Source: Variovorax sp. | GTDB taxonomy: Bacteria; Pseudomonadota; Gammaproteobacteria; Burkholderiales; Burkholderiaceae_C | Reading direction: 5' to 3' | Assembly (NCBI GenBank): GCA_017744935.1 | Contig: JAGIAI010000006.1 | Span: 1-64,000, forward strand | DNA: 64,000 bases | Shown: in pieces, positions 55,745 to 64,000 of the stretch | How positions within the stretch are numbered: the first letter of the stretch is position 1 | Layout of the letters: each line of letters opens with the position of its first letter | Notes under the pieces: generated by a model | Seen by the model: the letters and a program-made list of their open reading frames with translations, nothing else | What the model was told of the DNA's origin: nothing | Database searches by the model: none | Program-made: the position numbers and the translations under genes

Positions 55745-57501
55745 GGTCGCTGCTCCTCGGGCATTGCGTTCGGCGCCTTGACCAGATGCACCACCTGCGT
55801 GAACAGCCGGTCGTGCGCCTCTCCGGCTGATCCGATATGGACGATGCCCGTGTCCGCGAGCGTGTCCAGCACGTCGATGATCAATTCAAGCGTGTCGTCG
55901 TCGAACGCGCCGAAGGCGTCGTCCATGACGAGCCAGGGCGGTGCCTGCAGCACCACGCGGGCGAAGCCCAGTCGCAGTTGTTCGTCCATGCTGAGCTCGC
56001 GCTCCCAGCGCCCCGTCTTGTCCAGCAATGGCTCCAGCCGCTGGAGGCCTACGCTGGCGAGCGAGGCCACCATGGCCTCTCTCGGATAGATCGAAGGCTC
56101 CACCCCGTACGACAGCACTTCGGCGAGCGTGCCGCGCGGAAGGTAGGGCGTGCCGCGCGGCATGTAGTGGATCGCCTCGCCGCGGGGCCGGCGCACGATG
56201 CCCGAGCCCCAGGGCCAGAGGCCCGCGAGCGCGCGGAACAGCAAGGTCTTCTCGGTGCCCGGCGTGCCCAGCATCAGCAGGCGCTCGCCGCGGTGCACGA
56301 TGAGTTCCGGCGCGTCCAGCCGATCGTGCCCGGTCCAGGCGCGAACCTCGAGCGCTTCGATCGAAAGGGTGTCGTCTTCGCTCTCCTCGTAGGCGATGCG
56401 GCTGCCGCTCGCTTGAGCTTCGAGGTCGGACGCGAGCATCTGGCGCAGGTCGGAGACGCGCAGCAGCGTGGCGCGCCAGTCGGCAATGATGCTGAAGTTG
56501 TCGACGAACCAGCGCAGCGACGACTGCGCCTGCGTGAAGGCAGCGGCGGCCATCATCAGGCCGCCGAAGGAAACCTTCCCCGAAAAGTAGAGCGGTGCCG
56601 CCACCAGCGTCGGCGCGATGATGGTGACCCAGCCGAAGCCCGCAGTCACCCACGTCAGGTTGGTCAACCCGAGCACCACGCGCGATTGCGCACGCAGGAC
56701 ATCGCCGAAATGCATGGCGACACGTCGCTTCTCGTCGGCCTCGCCGGCTGCCAGCGAGATGCCGTCGAGATGCTCGTTGATGCGTGTCAGCGAAAAGCGC
56801 AGTTCGCCCTCGCGTGCATAGCGCTCGGCGTTGCGAAGGATCAGGCCGTTGCCGACCCAGTAGGTCATCAGCGAGCCGACGATCGCATAGACGATCGCCG
56901 CCCACAGCATGAAGCCCGGCATGACATGGTCCTGGCCGTCATAGAAGATGCTGAAGTCCTTCGAGAGCACCCACAGCACGCTGGCGAAGCTGCCGAACAG
57001 CATCGCTGCCTGCAGCAGCCCCACGCCGAGCGCGACCGACAGATCGCACAGCTTCAGCGTGTCTTCGTGCATGCGCTGATCCGGGTGGGCGCCCATGGGG
57101 CCGCTGGCCTGCAGCCAGAACGCCCGGCGCGGGTGCAGCCACAGTCCCACGAGGTCATTGACCACAGCTTCGCGCAATCTCATCTGCAGGGTTTCGCCCA
57201 GCCACCTCTGCACGACGTTCAGCACCAGCAGCACGCCGGCGATCATTGCGAAGACGCCGACCTGCTTGATGAAATCGTTCAGGTCGCGACGCGAGATCGC
57301 GTCGTAGAACGGCTTGTTCCAGCTGTTGAGTTCGATCTGCGCGTAGGCCGTCATTGCCACGACCACCACGATTCCGCCCACCAGCACAGCCAGCTTGCCG
57401 GCGACCTGCGATGCACCCACGGCATCAAGCAACTCGCGGACCTGACGGAAGACACCGGTCTTCACAACCGGCTCGTCACGGTTCGGCGACGTCGCACTCA
57501 T
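55741..57501 (-). CDS. SbmA/YddA-like ABC transporter with degenerate ATPase domain
   Basis: A 586-residue half-transporter. Residues 1-350 are a membrane domain with the SbmA/BacA/YddA core (NSWNKPFYDAISRRDL near 59, WLHPRRAFWLQ near 121, NADQR-type HPDQRMHED near 139). Residues 380-570 are a nucleotide-binding domain, but Walker A is GTPGTEKT (412-419, Glu for the conserved Gly), the signature is LSMDE (503-507) and the Walker B Glu is Asp (VMDDAF). ATP hydrolysis is therefore doubtful. The start at 57501 overlaps the upstream GH15 stop by 4 bp. It may import peptides or oligosaccharides. Confidence 0.88.
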   Translation of the reverse strand: MSATSPNRDEPVVKTGVFRQVRELLDAVGASQVAGKLAVLVGGIVVVVAMTAYAQIELNSWNKPFYDAISRRDLNDFIKQVGVFAMIAGVLLVLNVVQRWLGETLQMRLREAVVNDLVGLWLHPRRAFWLQASGPMGAHPDQRMHEDTLKLCDLSVALGVGLLQAAMLFGSFASVLWVLSKDFSIFYDGQDHVMPGFMLWAAIVYAIVGSLMTYWVGNGLILRNAERYAREGELRFSLTRINEHLDGISLAAGEADEKRRVAMHFGDVLRAQSRVVLGLTNLTWVTAGFGWVTIIAPTLVAAPLYFSGKVSFGGLMMAAAAFTQAQSSLRWFVDNFSIIADWRATLLRVSDLRQMLASDLEAQASGSRIAYEESEDDTLSIEALEVRAWTGHDRLDAPELIVHRGERLLMLGTPGTEKTLLFRALAGLWPWGSGIVRRPRGEAIHYMPRGTPYLPRGTLAEVLSYGVEPSIYPREAMVASLASVGLQRLEPLLDKTGRWERELSMDEQLRLGFARVVLQAPPWLVMDDAFGAFDDDTLELIIDVLDTLADTGIVHIGSAGEAHDRLFTQVVHLVKAPNAMPEEQRP

Positions 57502-58844
57502 CGCCCGGGCGGCGCCTGACAAACGGCGGCCGCGATGCGGCGCGCCGAGACACACGAAATGAACGCGGCGTGGCTCCAGGCCAGTTGCTTCGCCGACGTC
57601 TGCGCGCCACTGCGCTGGTCGAACTGCTCCGACAGGTCGCCATTGGCCGGCGTGTAGGTGCGTACGGTCGCAAGGTAGGCGTCACCGCGTGCGAACCAAT
57701 CGTGTCCATCACCCTGCGCGGCGGCTCGGAAGCAGAACTCGGCAGCGCCGAGCGTCGAGAAGTAGTAGGCACCGCCGGAGTAGTACACGTCGCCGACGTA
57801 TCGGCCCATCGCCGCGCCAAGGCCTCCGGCGCGGTCGCGGTTGATCGGATAGGCCGCATCGAACAGCGCGTCCAGTCGCGCCAGTGTGGCCTGCATGCGC
57901 GGATCGGCCGGGCCATGTGCGACCCCCGCGCCTACCGTGTGGATCGCCGAGAGGATCACCGCGATGTCGAGCGCCTTCGGGCTGGGCCGGTCGTCCGGCA
58001 ACCTGCGCGAGCGGTAGTAGCCGTGCGCCGCGTCAGGGTCGTCAGTCCAGAAGCCATCCAGCAGACTCAGCACGGCCTTCGACTCATCCCGGCAGCGCTG
58101 TGCCTGCGCCGTCTCGCCCAGGCCCTCGAGCCATGCCGCGCCTTCAGCCAGCGCGGCTGCCGAGACGCGCAGCGTGTAGTAGTGATGGCCACTTTCCTCT
58201 TCCCAGATGTCGAACGACGGCTCGCGCCAGTGGCGCAGCGTGAAGTCGACGTCGAAGCGGATGAGCGCCGCGACTTCCGCCAGCAGGGGCGCGTCGAGGA
58301 GCCCGCTGGCCGCCCAGCGCATCAGTGCCAGCGCGCGCAGCGGCGGCCCGTCGTGCTGGGGGCGCGCCCATCGCAGGATGTCCAGCGTGCCGTCGGGGTT
58401 CACCCGTGTTTCGGCGGCGACCGCATCCCCGTGGACCTTCGCGAGGTCATGGTCCTCGCGCAGGTACTGCAGCAGGTCGGGGGCCACGCGCGCGGCTCGA
58501 TCGGACACGGCGGCCACCAAACGGCCGTCGAGCCGGTTCAAGGCAACGCTGAAGCGGGTGAAGTCGCGCACGTGCTGCAGGGCTTCGTCGCCGATGCGTC
58601 GGTCAACGTAGAGCAGGCGCAGTGCATCGATGACGACAGCCGAATCGCGGAACCAGTGAAAGAAGTAGTCCGGGTCCGGGTCGTAGCTGCCCAGCACGGG
58701 CGAGGCGATGATGGCGCCGGCGATCGGCTGCACGGTCTGGTCGAAACCTGGGCGCTGCTTGACGATAGAGACCGGTGAGATGCTGGACAGCATCGCGCTC
58801 GCCGAACGGCCAAGCTGCGTTTCGAGCCAGGACTCGAAGGTCAC
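57498..58844 (-). CDS. GH15 glucoamylase-type enzyme
   Basis: A 448-residue enzyme from the GTG at 58844, which overlaps the upstream stop (GTGA). An (alpha/alpha)6-type protein of the glucan 1,4-alpha-glucosidase family: HWFRDSAVVIDALRLLYVDR near residue 63, WEEESGHHYYTLRVSAAA near 214 (general acid Glu), and GDLSEQFD near 405 (base Glu). No signal peptide, so it acts in the cytoplasm on imported oligosaccharides. It ends in the ABC gene's start. The frame is open upstream of the GTG but not protein-like. Confidence 0.92.
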   Translation of the reverse strand: MTFESWLETQLGRSASAMLSSISPVSIVKQRPGFDQTVQPIAGAIIASPVLGSYDPDPDYFFHWFRDSAVVIDALRLLYVDRRIGDEALQHVRDFTRFSVALNRLDGRLVAAVSDRAARVAPDLLQYLREDHDLAKVHGDAVAAETRVNPDGTLDILRWARPQHDGPPLRALALMRWAASGLLDAPLLAEVAALIRFDVDFTLRHWREPSFDIWEEESGHHYYTLRVSAAALAEGAAWLEGLGETAQAQRCRDESKAVLSLLDGFWTDDPDAAHGYYRSRRLPDDRPSPKALDIAVILSAIHTVGAGVAHGPADPRMQATLARLDALFDAAYPINRDRAGGLGAAMGRYVGDVYYSGGAYYFSTLGAAEFCFRAAAQGDGHDWFARGDAYLATVRTYTPANGDLSEQFDQRSGAQTSAKQLAWSHAAFISCVSARRIAAAVCQAPPGR

Positions 58845-60133
58845 GGCGCAGGCGACCCGAGGTGCGGGCTGGTGAAGTCCAGTGCGCGCAGCCCGGCCTG
58901 CACTTCGGGCACGCTCATGAACAGCTTCCACAGAAGGCCCGTCCGATGGTTCTCCATCATCACGACGATCGGGCCCTGGTCGATGGCGAGGAAGGTATCG
59001 GCGAACCAGCCGCGCTGCTCACAGAACGCGTCGACGAAACCGTAGTCCCGCCACACCCGCGTGCCATGCTCGTTGAGGAAATGCCGCACCACCTGCATCA
59101 CCTCGGCTGGCGCATACGCCAGGCTGGCCAGCGCGCCCGTCGGCGAGATGGTGCCGTTGTCGTTGACCGGGTCGTGCGCGAGGTAGCCATCCGGGTCGTC
59201 GCTGGCAGTGAGGCCCCAGCACGATTCGCCGTAGCCCTTGAAGCCCTTCGGATTGGCGATGCAGTGCGCGCGGTTAACCCGCACGTGCCGGCAATTGAGA
59301 TCCCAGTAGTCCGCGTACCGATCCTTGAGGCCGCGCGGATCGAGGCCGCAGAACGAGTAGTGCGTGAAGAACAGCGGACCGCCATACGGTGCACCGAGCG
59401 GCAGTTCGATGCCGTAGTACGAGCGCCCGTTGAGGAAGTCCGGCCCCGACGCATAGCCGTGGTGGTAGACACGCGGATCGATCGCATGGCTTGGCGAGGC
59501 GGCGGCCATCAGGTAGGTGATGAGGCACTCGTTCCAGCCGTGCACTTCATGGTTCATTGCCCAGCCGTGGTTCGGGCTCCAGTGCCAATACAGGACATCC
59601 CGTCCCTGCGTGAACCAGTTCCATTCGACCTCGTGCCACAGCGTGTCGACGTCGCTTCGCAGTCGACTCTCTGCAGGCGTGTCCTTGCTGAAGTATTGGC
59701 GCACGCACAGCAGGCCCATCATGAGGAACGAGGTCTCGACCAGATCGCCCGCATCGTCCTTGGGGCTCATGGGGAACGTCGTGCCGGTCGCGCCGTCCAT
59801 GAAGTGCGGGAAGGTACCGTGGTAGCGCTTCGCGCGCAGCAGGGCATCGAGCATGCGCCGCAACCGTTCCAGCGCTGCATCTCGCGTGATCCAGCCGCGC
59901 TCGACCGCGACGATCATCGCCATCACGCCGAAGCCCGTGCCGCCGATCGCGACTCTTTCGTCGGCCTTGTCTTCGCCTGTGGCACCGACGAGCGTGCGGC
60001 GGTCGAGCGCCAGGCCGCTGGCTGCATCCGCACCGTCCCAGAAATAGCGGAAGGTCTGGCGCTGCACCGCCTCGATCAAGGCTTCATCGGGCAAGGCCGC
60101 CAAGGCCTTCGGGTTCCTGTCATCCTTCAACAC
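58841..60133 (-). CDS. PF10091 'glucoamylase-like' glycosidase, possibly GH144-type
   Basis: The GTG at 60133 has a perfect AGGAGG 6 bases upstream, giving 430 residues without signal peptide. It carries the COG5368/PF10091 pattern: LIEAVQRQTFRYFWDGAD near residue 17, IGGTGFGVMAMIVAVERGW near 50, WHWSPNHGWAMNHEVHGWNE near 175, and YDFGL-type TISPTGALASLAYAP later. This family includes GH144 endo-beta-1,2-glucanases and a domain of cyclic beta-1,2-glucan synthases. First gene of the four-gene unit; divergent from GH3 across 86 bp. Linkage specificity is inferred. Confidence 0.88.
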   Translation of the reverse strand: MLKDDRNPKALAALPDEALIEAVQRQTFRYFWDGADAASGLALDRRTLVGATGEDKADERVAIGGTGFGVMAMIVAVERGWITRDAALERLRRMLDALLRAKRYHGTFPHFMDGATGTTFPMSPKDDAGDLVETSFLMMGLLCVRQYFSKDTPAESRLRSDVDTLWHEVEWNWFTQGRDVLYWHWSPNHGWAMNHEVHGWNECLITYLMAAASPSHAIDPRVYHHGYASGPDFLNGRSYYGIELPLGAPYGGPLFFTHYSFCGLDPRGLKDRYADYWDLNCRHVRVNRAHCIANPKGFKGYGESCWGLTASDDPDGYLAHDPVNDNGTISPTGALASLAYAPAEVMQVVRHFLNEHGTRVWRDYGFVDAFCEQRGWFADTFLAIDQGPIVVMMENHRTGLLWKLFMSVPEVQAGLRALDFTSPHLGSPAP

Positions 60134-60219
60134 TGAACGCCTCCTGTGTTCATTGACTGGTGTGTCACCCCGCAGCATGCCATCATCAGGCCCCCTTGGG
60201 TTCTGCTTCGAAGTCAACA

Positions 60220-62364
60220 ATGAGTCGCATCGACACCCTCATCGCCCGCATGACGCTAGCCGAAAAGCTGGGCCAGCTTACGATGACTGCTTCCAGTTAC
60301 ACGGTCACCGGGCCGGTCATCGCTGGGGATTCCACCCAGTCCATCATCGACGGCACGATCGGCAACCTGTTGAACATGGTCGGATCAGGGCCCGTGCACG
60401 AGATGCAGCGCCTGGCCGTCGAGAAGTCGCGGCTCGGCATTCCGCTGCTGATCGGCCTGGACATCATCCATGGGCATCGGACCCTCTTCCCGATCCCGCT
60501 TGCGGAGGCGGGCGTCTTCGACGAAGACCTCTGGGAGCGCACGGCGCGCGAGGCCGCACGCGAAGGCGCCGTCGATGGCCTGGCGATGACATTCGCGCCG
60601 ATGCTCGACGTATCGCGCGATCCGCGCTGGGGCCGCACCGCCGAGGGCCCGGGCGAAGACTCCTGGCTCAACGCGCGCATCGCACAGGCCAAGGTGCGTG
60701 GCTTTCAGGGCAACGACCTGTCGTCGCCCGAATCGATGGCCGCCTGTGCGAAGCACTTCGTTGCCTATGGCGCAGTCACCGCGGGGCGCGAGTACGCCGC
60801 CGTGGACATCTCGGACCGCACCTTGCACGAGGTGTACCTGCCGGGCTTCGCTGCGGCGGTACGCGCGGGCGTCGCCACATTGATGCCCGCCTTCACCGAC
60901 CTCAACGGCGTGCCGATGACAGCGCACATCCCCTTGCTGCGCGACTGGCTGCGCGGCGAGATGGGCTTCGACGGCGTCATCGTGACCGACTACAACGCGA
61001 TCGCGGAACTCATCAAGCACGGAGTCGCGGCCGATCTCGTCGATGCCGCGGTGCTGGCGCTGAAGGCCGGCGTCGACATCGACATGATGGCCGACGCGTA
61101 TCGCAAGGGCCTGCCGGTCGCGCTCGAGCAGGGCCGCGTGACGATGGAGGAAATCGACACATCCGTGCGGCGCGTGTTGCGGCTCAAGGAGCAACTCGGC
61201 TTGTTCGACGACCCCTACCGCCGCGGCACGAAACAGGAGGCCCCGGCACTCGTCGCCGAGCGACACGCACTGGCGCGCGACGTTGCGCGCAAGTCCATCG
61301 TGATGCTGAAGAACGAGCGCGACACCCTGCCCTTGCCCGCGGCAGCGAAATCGCTGTGTGTCATCGGCCCGCTGGCCGACGCACACACGGAGATGAAAGG
61401 CCCATGGTGGGGCGCCGGTGAACACGAACCGGCCGTCAGCGTCCTGGCCGGCCTGCGCGCCGCGCTGCCGCAGACCGACATACGCCATGCACCCGGCGTT
61501 GCCATCAACAGCGACGACGAAAGCGGCATCGACGCTGCCGTCGCACTGTGCGATGGCGCCGATGCCGTCCTGCTGTGCCTGGGCGAGCGGGCCTCGATGA
61601 GCGGCGAGGCCGCGAGCCGTGCCACGCCCGCGCTGCCCGGTCGGCAACAGGCGCTGGCGGAAGCGGTGGCGGCGCGTGCACGCGCGCTCGGCATCCCCGT
61701 CATTGCGATCCTGTTTTCAGGCCGCCCGTTGGTCGTGCCCTGGTTGTCCGAACACGCTGATGCATTGCTGGCGGCGTGGTTCCTCGGTGTCGAGGCCGGA
61801 AACGCGATTGCCGACGTGCTCACGGGCCAGGCATCGCCCAGTGGTCGCACGTCGATGAGCTGGCCACGGGTCGTCGGGCAGATTCCGATCTACTTTGGCC
61901 AGCGCCCCAGCGGCCGGCCGATGAACCCCGCCGACTACTACACGAGCAAGTACCACGACGTCGACAACACGCCGCTGTATGACTTCGGTCATGGCCTGAC
62001 CTACGGACGGTTCTGCTACGACGAGCTTCGGGTCGAGCCGCAGCGCGTGCGCGAACAGGACACGCTGAAGATCAACGTCAACCTGCGAAACGACGGCGCA
62101 CGCGAGGCCGAAGAGACTGTCTTCCTGTTCATTCGCGCGAAGGTGAGCCCCGTCACCCGGCCGCTGCTGGAGCTCAAGGGCTATGCAAAGCTGCGACTCA
62201 AGCCTGGCGAAGCCGGCTCGGTGGAACTGTCGCTGCCCGCGGCCGACCTGCGCTATCTCGGACCGGACCTGCAACCCGTGTTCGAGGCGGGCCAGGTCGA
62301 GATCCTCGTCGGACCGAGTGCCCAGCAAACGGGGCTGCTGCGACACACCATCGAGTTGTCCTGA
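60220..62364 (+). CDS. GH3 beta-glucosidase
   Basis: A 714-residue enzyme of the BglX type removing terminal beta-linked glucose. The nucleophile is Asp257 (GVIVTDYNA), with KHF at 179-180 region (CAKHFVAYGA), DVSRDPRWGRTAEGPGED near 130 and a C-terminal fibronectin III-like domain. The start at 60220 (MSRIDTL) gives no signal peptide, unlike E. coli BglX, so it seems cytoplasmic. It is divergent from the PF10091 gene and convergent with a LysR gene (3 bp apart). Confidence 0.94.
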   Translation: MSRIDTLIARMTLAEKLGQLTMTASSYTVTGPVIAGDSTQSIIDGTIGNLLNMVGSGPVHEMQRLAVEKSRLGIPLLIGLDIIHGHRTLFPIPLAEAGVFDEDLWERTAREAAREGAVDGLAMTFAPMLDVSRDPRWGRTAEGPGEDSWLNARIAQAKVRGFQGNDLSSPESMAACAKHFVAYGAVTAGREYAAVDISDRTLHEVYLPGFAAAVRAGVATLMPAFTDLNGVPMTAHIPLLRDWLRGEMGFDGVIVTDYNAIAELIKHGVAADLVDAAVLALKAGVDIDMMADAYRKGLPVALEQGRVTMEEIDTSVRRVLRLKEQLGLFDDPYRRGTKQEAPALVAERHALARDVARKSIVMLKNERDTLPLPAAAKSLCVIGPLADAHTEMKGPWWGAGEHEPAVSVLAGLRAALPQTDIRHAPGVAINSDDESGIDAAVALCDGADAVLLCLGERASMSGEAASRATPALPGRQQALAEAVAARARALGIPVIAILFSGRPLVVPWLSEHADALLAAWFLGVEAGNAIADVLTGQASPSGRTSMSWPRVVGQIPIYFGQRPSGRPMNPADYYTSKYHDVDNTPLYDFGHGLTYGRFCYDELRVEPQRVREQDTLKINVNLRNDGAREAEETVFLFIRAKVSPVTRPLLELKGYAKLRLKPGEAGSVELSLPAADLRYLGPDLQPVFEAGQVEILVGPSAQQTGLLRHTIELS

Positions 62365-62367
62365 AAG

Positions 62368-63273
62368 CTAACCGCAGCCGCCCGCTCCCGCGTTCCAGTG
62401 CTCGGCGAGATAGTCGACGAACGATGCGATGCGCGCGGTGAGCGCGGTGTTGCGGTAGTACACCGCGTTGATCGGCTGCCGGACATCCAGCGTGCGGGCA
62501 GCGAACAACGGCACGAGCCTGCCTTCGGCCCGATCGCGATGCGTCATGTAGTCGGCGAGGCAGGCGATGCCCACGCCTTCGAGCGCCAGCTTCCGCAGCG
62601 TCTCGCCGCTGGAGGCCGCAACGTCAGGTTTGACTTGCAAGGGCAGCTTGTCCCTGTCCGCCAGCGGCCATTCGTTGAGCGATGCGGGCTGCGTGAAGCC
62701 GAGCAGGCAATGCCGGCGCAGGTCTGCGACGGTGCGTGGTCGCCCTACCCGTTCGAGGTAGTTCGGTGAAGCGAGTACGCGCAGGCGGCTGCTTCCGACG
62801 GGCCTTGCATGCAGGGTTGAGTCCTTGAGGCGCCCGATGCGGATCGCGACATCCGTGCGATGTTCCAGCAAGTCGATGAGGCCGTCGTTGCTGTTGAGTT
62901 CCAGCACCACTTCTGGATAGCGCGCCCGGTAGCCGGCCACGAGCGGCACCACCGCATGCAGCATGAAGGGCGAGGCCGCGTCGACCCGGAGGCGCCCGGC
63001 AGGCCGCTCGCGGCGCATGGCCATGTCTTCTTCCGCCGCATCCACGCTGGCCAGAATCTGCCTCGCCCGTGCGAGAAAGGCCTCGCCCTCGTCGGTCAGC
63101 TCCAGGCGTCTCGTGGTACGGCGCAGAAGGGTGGCCTGCAGCTTTTCCTCCAGCCGCGCGAGGGTGCGGCTGACGGCCGAGACAGTCATGCCAAGCTGCT
63201 CTGCAGCGCGCGACAGGGCGCCAGTGTCCACCACCGACACCAGTGCCTGAAGTTCATCGAGGGTGGTTTTCAT
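62368..63273 (-). CDS. LysR-family transcriptional regulator
   Basis: A 301-residue LysR protein. The N-terminal helix-turn-helix (residues about 4-62, ALSRAAEQLGMTVSAVSRTLARLEEKLQATLLRRTTRRLELTD region) is followed by the effector-binding domain (RPAGRLRVDAASPFMLHAVVPLV near 91). It is divergent from the aldo/keto reductase gene across 89 bp, in which ATTT-N6-AAAT (63279-63292) could be part of a LysR site. It most likely regulates that gene. Confidence 0.92.
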   Translation of the reverse strand: MKTTLDELQALVSVVDTGALSRAAEQLGMTVSAVSRTLARLEEKLQATLLRRTTRRLELTDEGEAFLARARQILASVDAAEEDMAMRRERPAGRLRVDAASPFMLHAVVPLVAGYRARYPEVVLELNSNDGLIDLLEHRTDVAIRIGRLKDSTLHARPVGSSRLRVLASPNYLERVGRPRTVADLRRHCLLGFTQPASLNEWPLADRDKLPLQVKPDVAASSGETLRKLALEGVGIACLADYMTHRDRAEGRLVPLFAARTLDVRQPINAVYYRNTALTARIASFVDYLAEHWNAGAGGCG

Positions 63274-63362
63274 TGTTGATTTCAGATCAAATGTGTTTGC
63301 TTTATAGGTGACTTTTTCTCAACGGCGAAAACCGCGAGACTCGCTGCTTTACCGGAGTTCCC

Positions 63363-64000
63363 ATGAGCATTCCTTCCTTCGGCCTTGGCACCTTCCGCCT
63401 GAAAGGCCAGACCGTCATCGATTCCGTGCGAAATGGGCTGGATGTCGGCTACCGCGCGATCGACACCGCCCAGATCTACGGCAACGAAGCCGACATCGGC
63501 CAGGCGATCGCCGAATCAGGCGTGTCGCGTTCGTCGCTTTTCTTTACCACCAAGATCTGGATCGACAGCCTTTCCTCTGCCAAGTTGATCCCGAGCCTGC
63601 GCGACAGCCTCGCGAAGCTGCGCACCGACCATGTGGACCTGACCCTGATCCATTGGCCCTCGCCCGGCGGCGCGGTGCCGCTGGCCGAGACGCTCCAGGC
63701 CCTGTCCGAAGCGAAGGCCCAGGGCCTGACCAAACAGATTGGCGTGTCCAACTTCACCATCCCGCTGCTGCGCGAAGCGATCACGCTGGCCGGCCGTGAG
63801 CAGATCGCCACCAACCAGGTCGAGATCAGCCCCTACCTGCAGAACCGCAAGTTGGCCGCCTTCGCGCGCGAGCAGGGTATTCACCTCACCTCGTACATGA
63901 CGCTCGCCTATGGCAAGGCCGTGCAGGACCCGGTGCTGAAGACCATCGCCGAACGCCACAAGGCCACGCCTGCGCAAGTCGCGCTTGCATGGGCGCTGCA
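63363..64000 (+). CDS. dkgB: aldo/keto reductase, 2,5-diketo-D-gluconate reductase B-like (3' end outside window)
   Basis: The first 212 residues of an NADPH-dependent reductase; the gene runs off the window edge. The catalytic tetrad is complete: Asp34, Tyr39 (DTAQIYGNE), Lys64 (TTKIW) and His97 (LIHWP). The start [20 protein letters not shown] resembles DkgB, which reduces 2,5-diketogluconate or methylglyoxal-type aldehydes. Likely controlled by the divergent LysR protein, the common dkgB arrangement in Proteobacteria. Confidence 0.92.
   Translation, partial: MSIPSFGLGTFRLKGQTVIDSVRNGLDVGYRAIDTAQIYGNEADIGQAIAESGVSRSSLFFTTKIWIDSLSSAKLIPSLRDSLAKLRTDHVDLTLIHWPSPGGAVPLAETLQALSEAKAQGLTKQIGVSNFTIPLLREAITLAGREQIATNQVEISPYLQNRKLAAFAREQGIHLTSYMTLAYGKAVQDPVLKTIAERHKATPAQVALAWAL

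Overview
The window is GC-rich, densely packed bacterial DNA with high third-position GC. The gene content is typical of a metabolically versatile betaproteobacterium of the order Burkholderiales, probably a Variovorax-like comamonad. Pointers are the Bug-type binding protein, HAMP-array kinase, many GntR/IclR/LysR regulators, aromatic/amine and phosphonate catabolism, and comamonad-style BamC and BamA. No rRNA, tRNA, CRISPR array, insertion sequence or phage gene was recognised. The genus is an inference; no marker gene fixes it.

Layout, left to right. 1-1820 (-): N-terminal part of a HAMP-array signalling protein made of exact 276-bp repeats. 2064-11111: a phosphonate locus. A minus-strand operon encodes an AEP-type ABC transporter (binding protein, ATPase, fused permease), an FAD oxidoreductase, phosphonoacetaldehyde hydrolase and an alpha/beta hydrolase. 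The divergent plus-strand unit encodes a PhnR-type regulator, a PhnZ-type HD oxygenase and an EamA transporter. 11206-14713: convergent bamC and a bamA homologue. 14904-21127: hypothetical genes, a Tat-exported phospholipase C and katG. 21201-25479: a self-sufficient CYP116B-like P450 plus a Bug binding protein, divergent from an IclR regulator.

25752-36401 is the most striking part. It is a ten-gene minus-strand operon: Rieske oxygenase, glutamine-synthetase-like ligase, [2Fe-2S] ferredoxin, FAD ferredoxin reductase, complete branched-chain-type ABC importer and class I glutamine amidotransferase. It faces a GntR regulator, and ATTGCATGCAAT palindromes lie at both promoters. The logic matches gamma-glutamylation-dependent amine oxidation, as in aniline dioxygenase systems, but with different parts (single oxygenase subunit, separate ferredoxin and reductase, dedicated importer). 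It is my main candidate for an undescribed system.

36398-46245: bestrophin, hydrolases, a cyclase-TPR protein, aldose sugar dehydrogenase, a glutaredoxin-like protein without its cysteines, a lipoprotein and class I aldolase. 46246-51823: a regulator with a degenerate receiver domain, inverted repeats around it, a diheme lipoprotein, a translationally coupled GH128-like glucanase lipoprotein and a broken phytase-like esterase. 51876-62364: a glycan cluster with GH13, a CocE-type hydrolase, an ABC protein with a degenerate ATPase, GH15, a PF10091 (GH144-like) enzyme and GH3. The four minus-strand genes overlap by 4 bp each. The window ends with a LysR regulator divergent from an aldo/keto reductase cut by the window edge.
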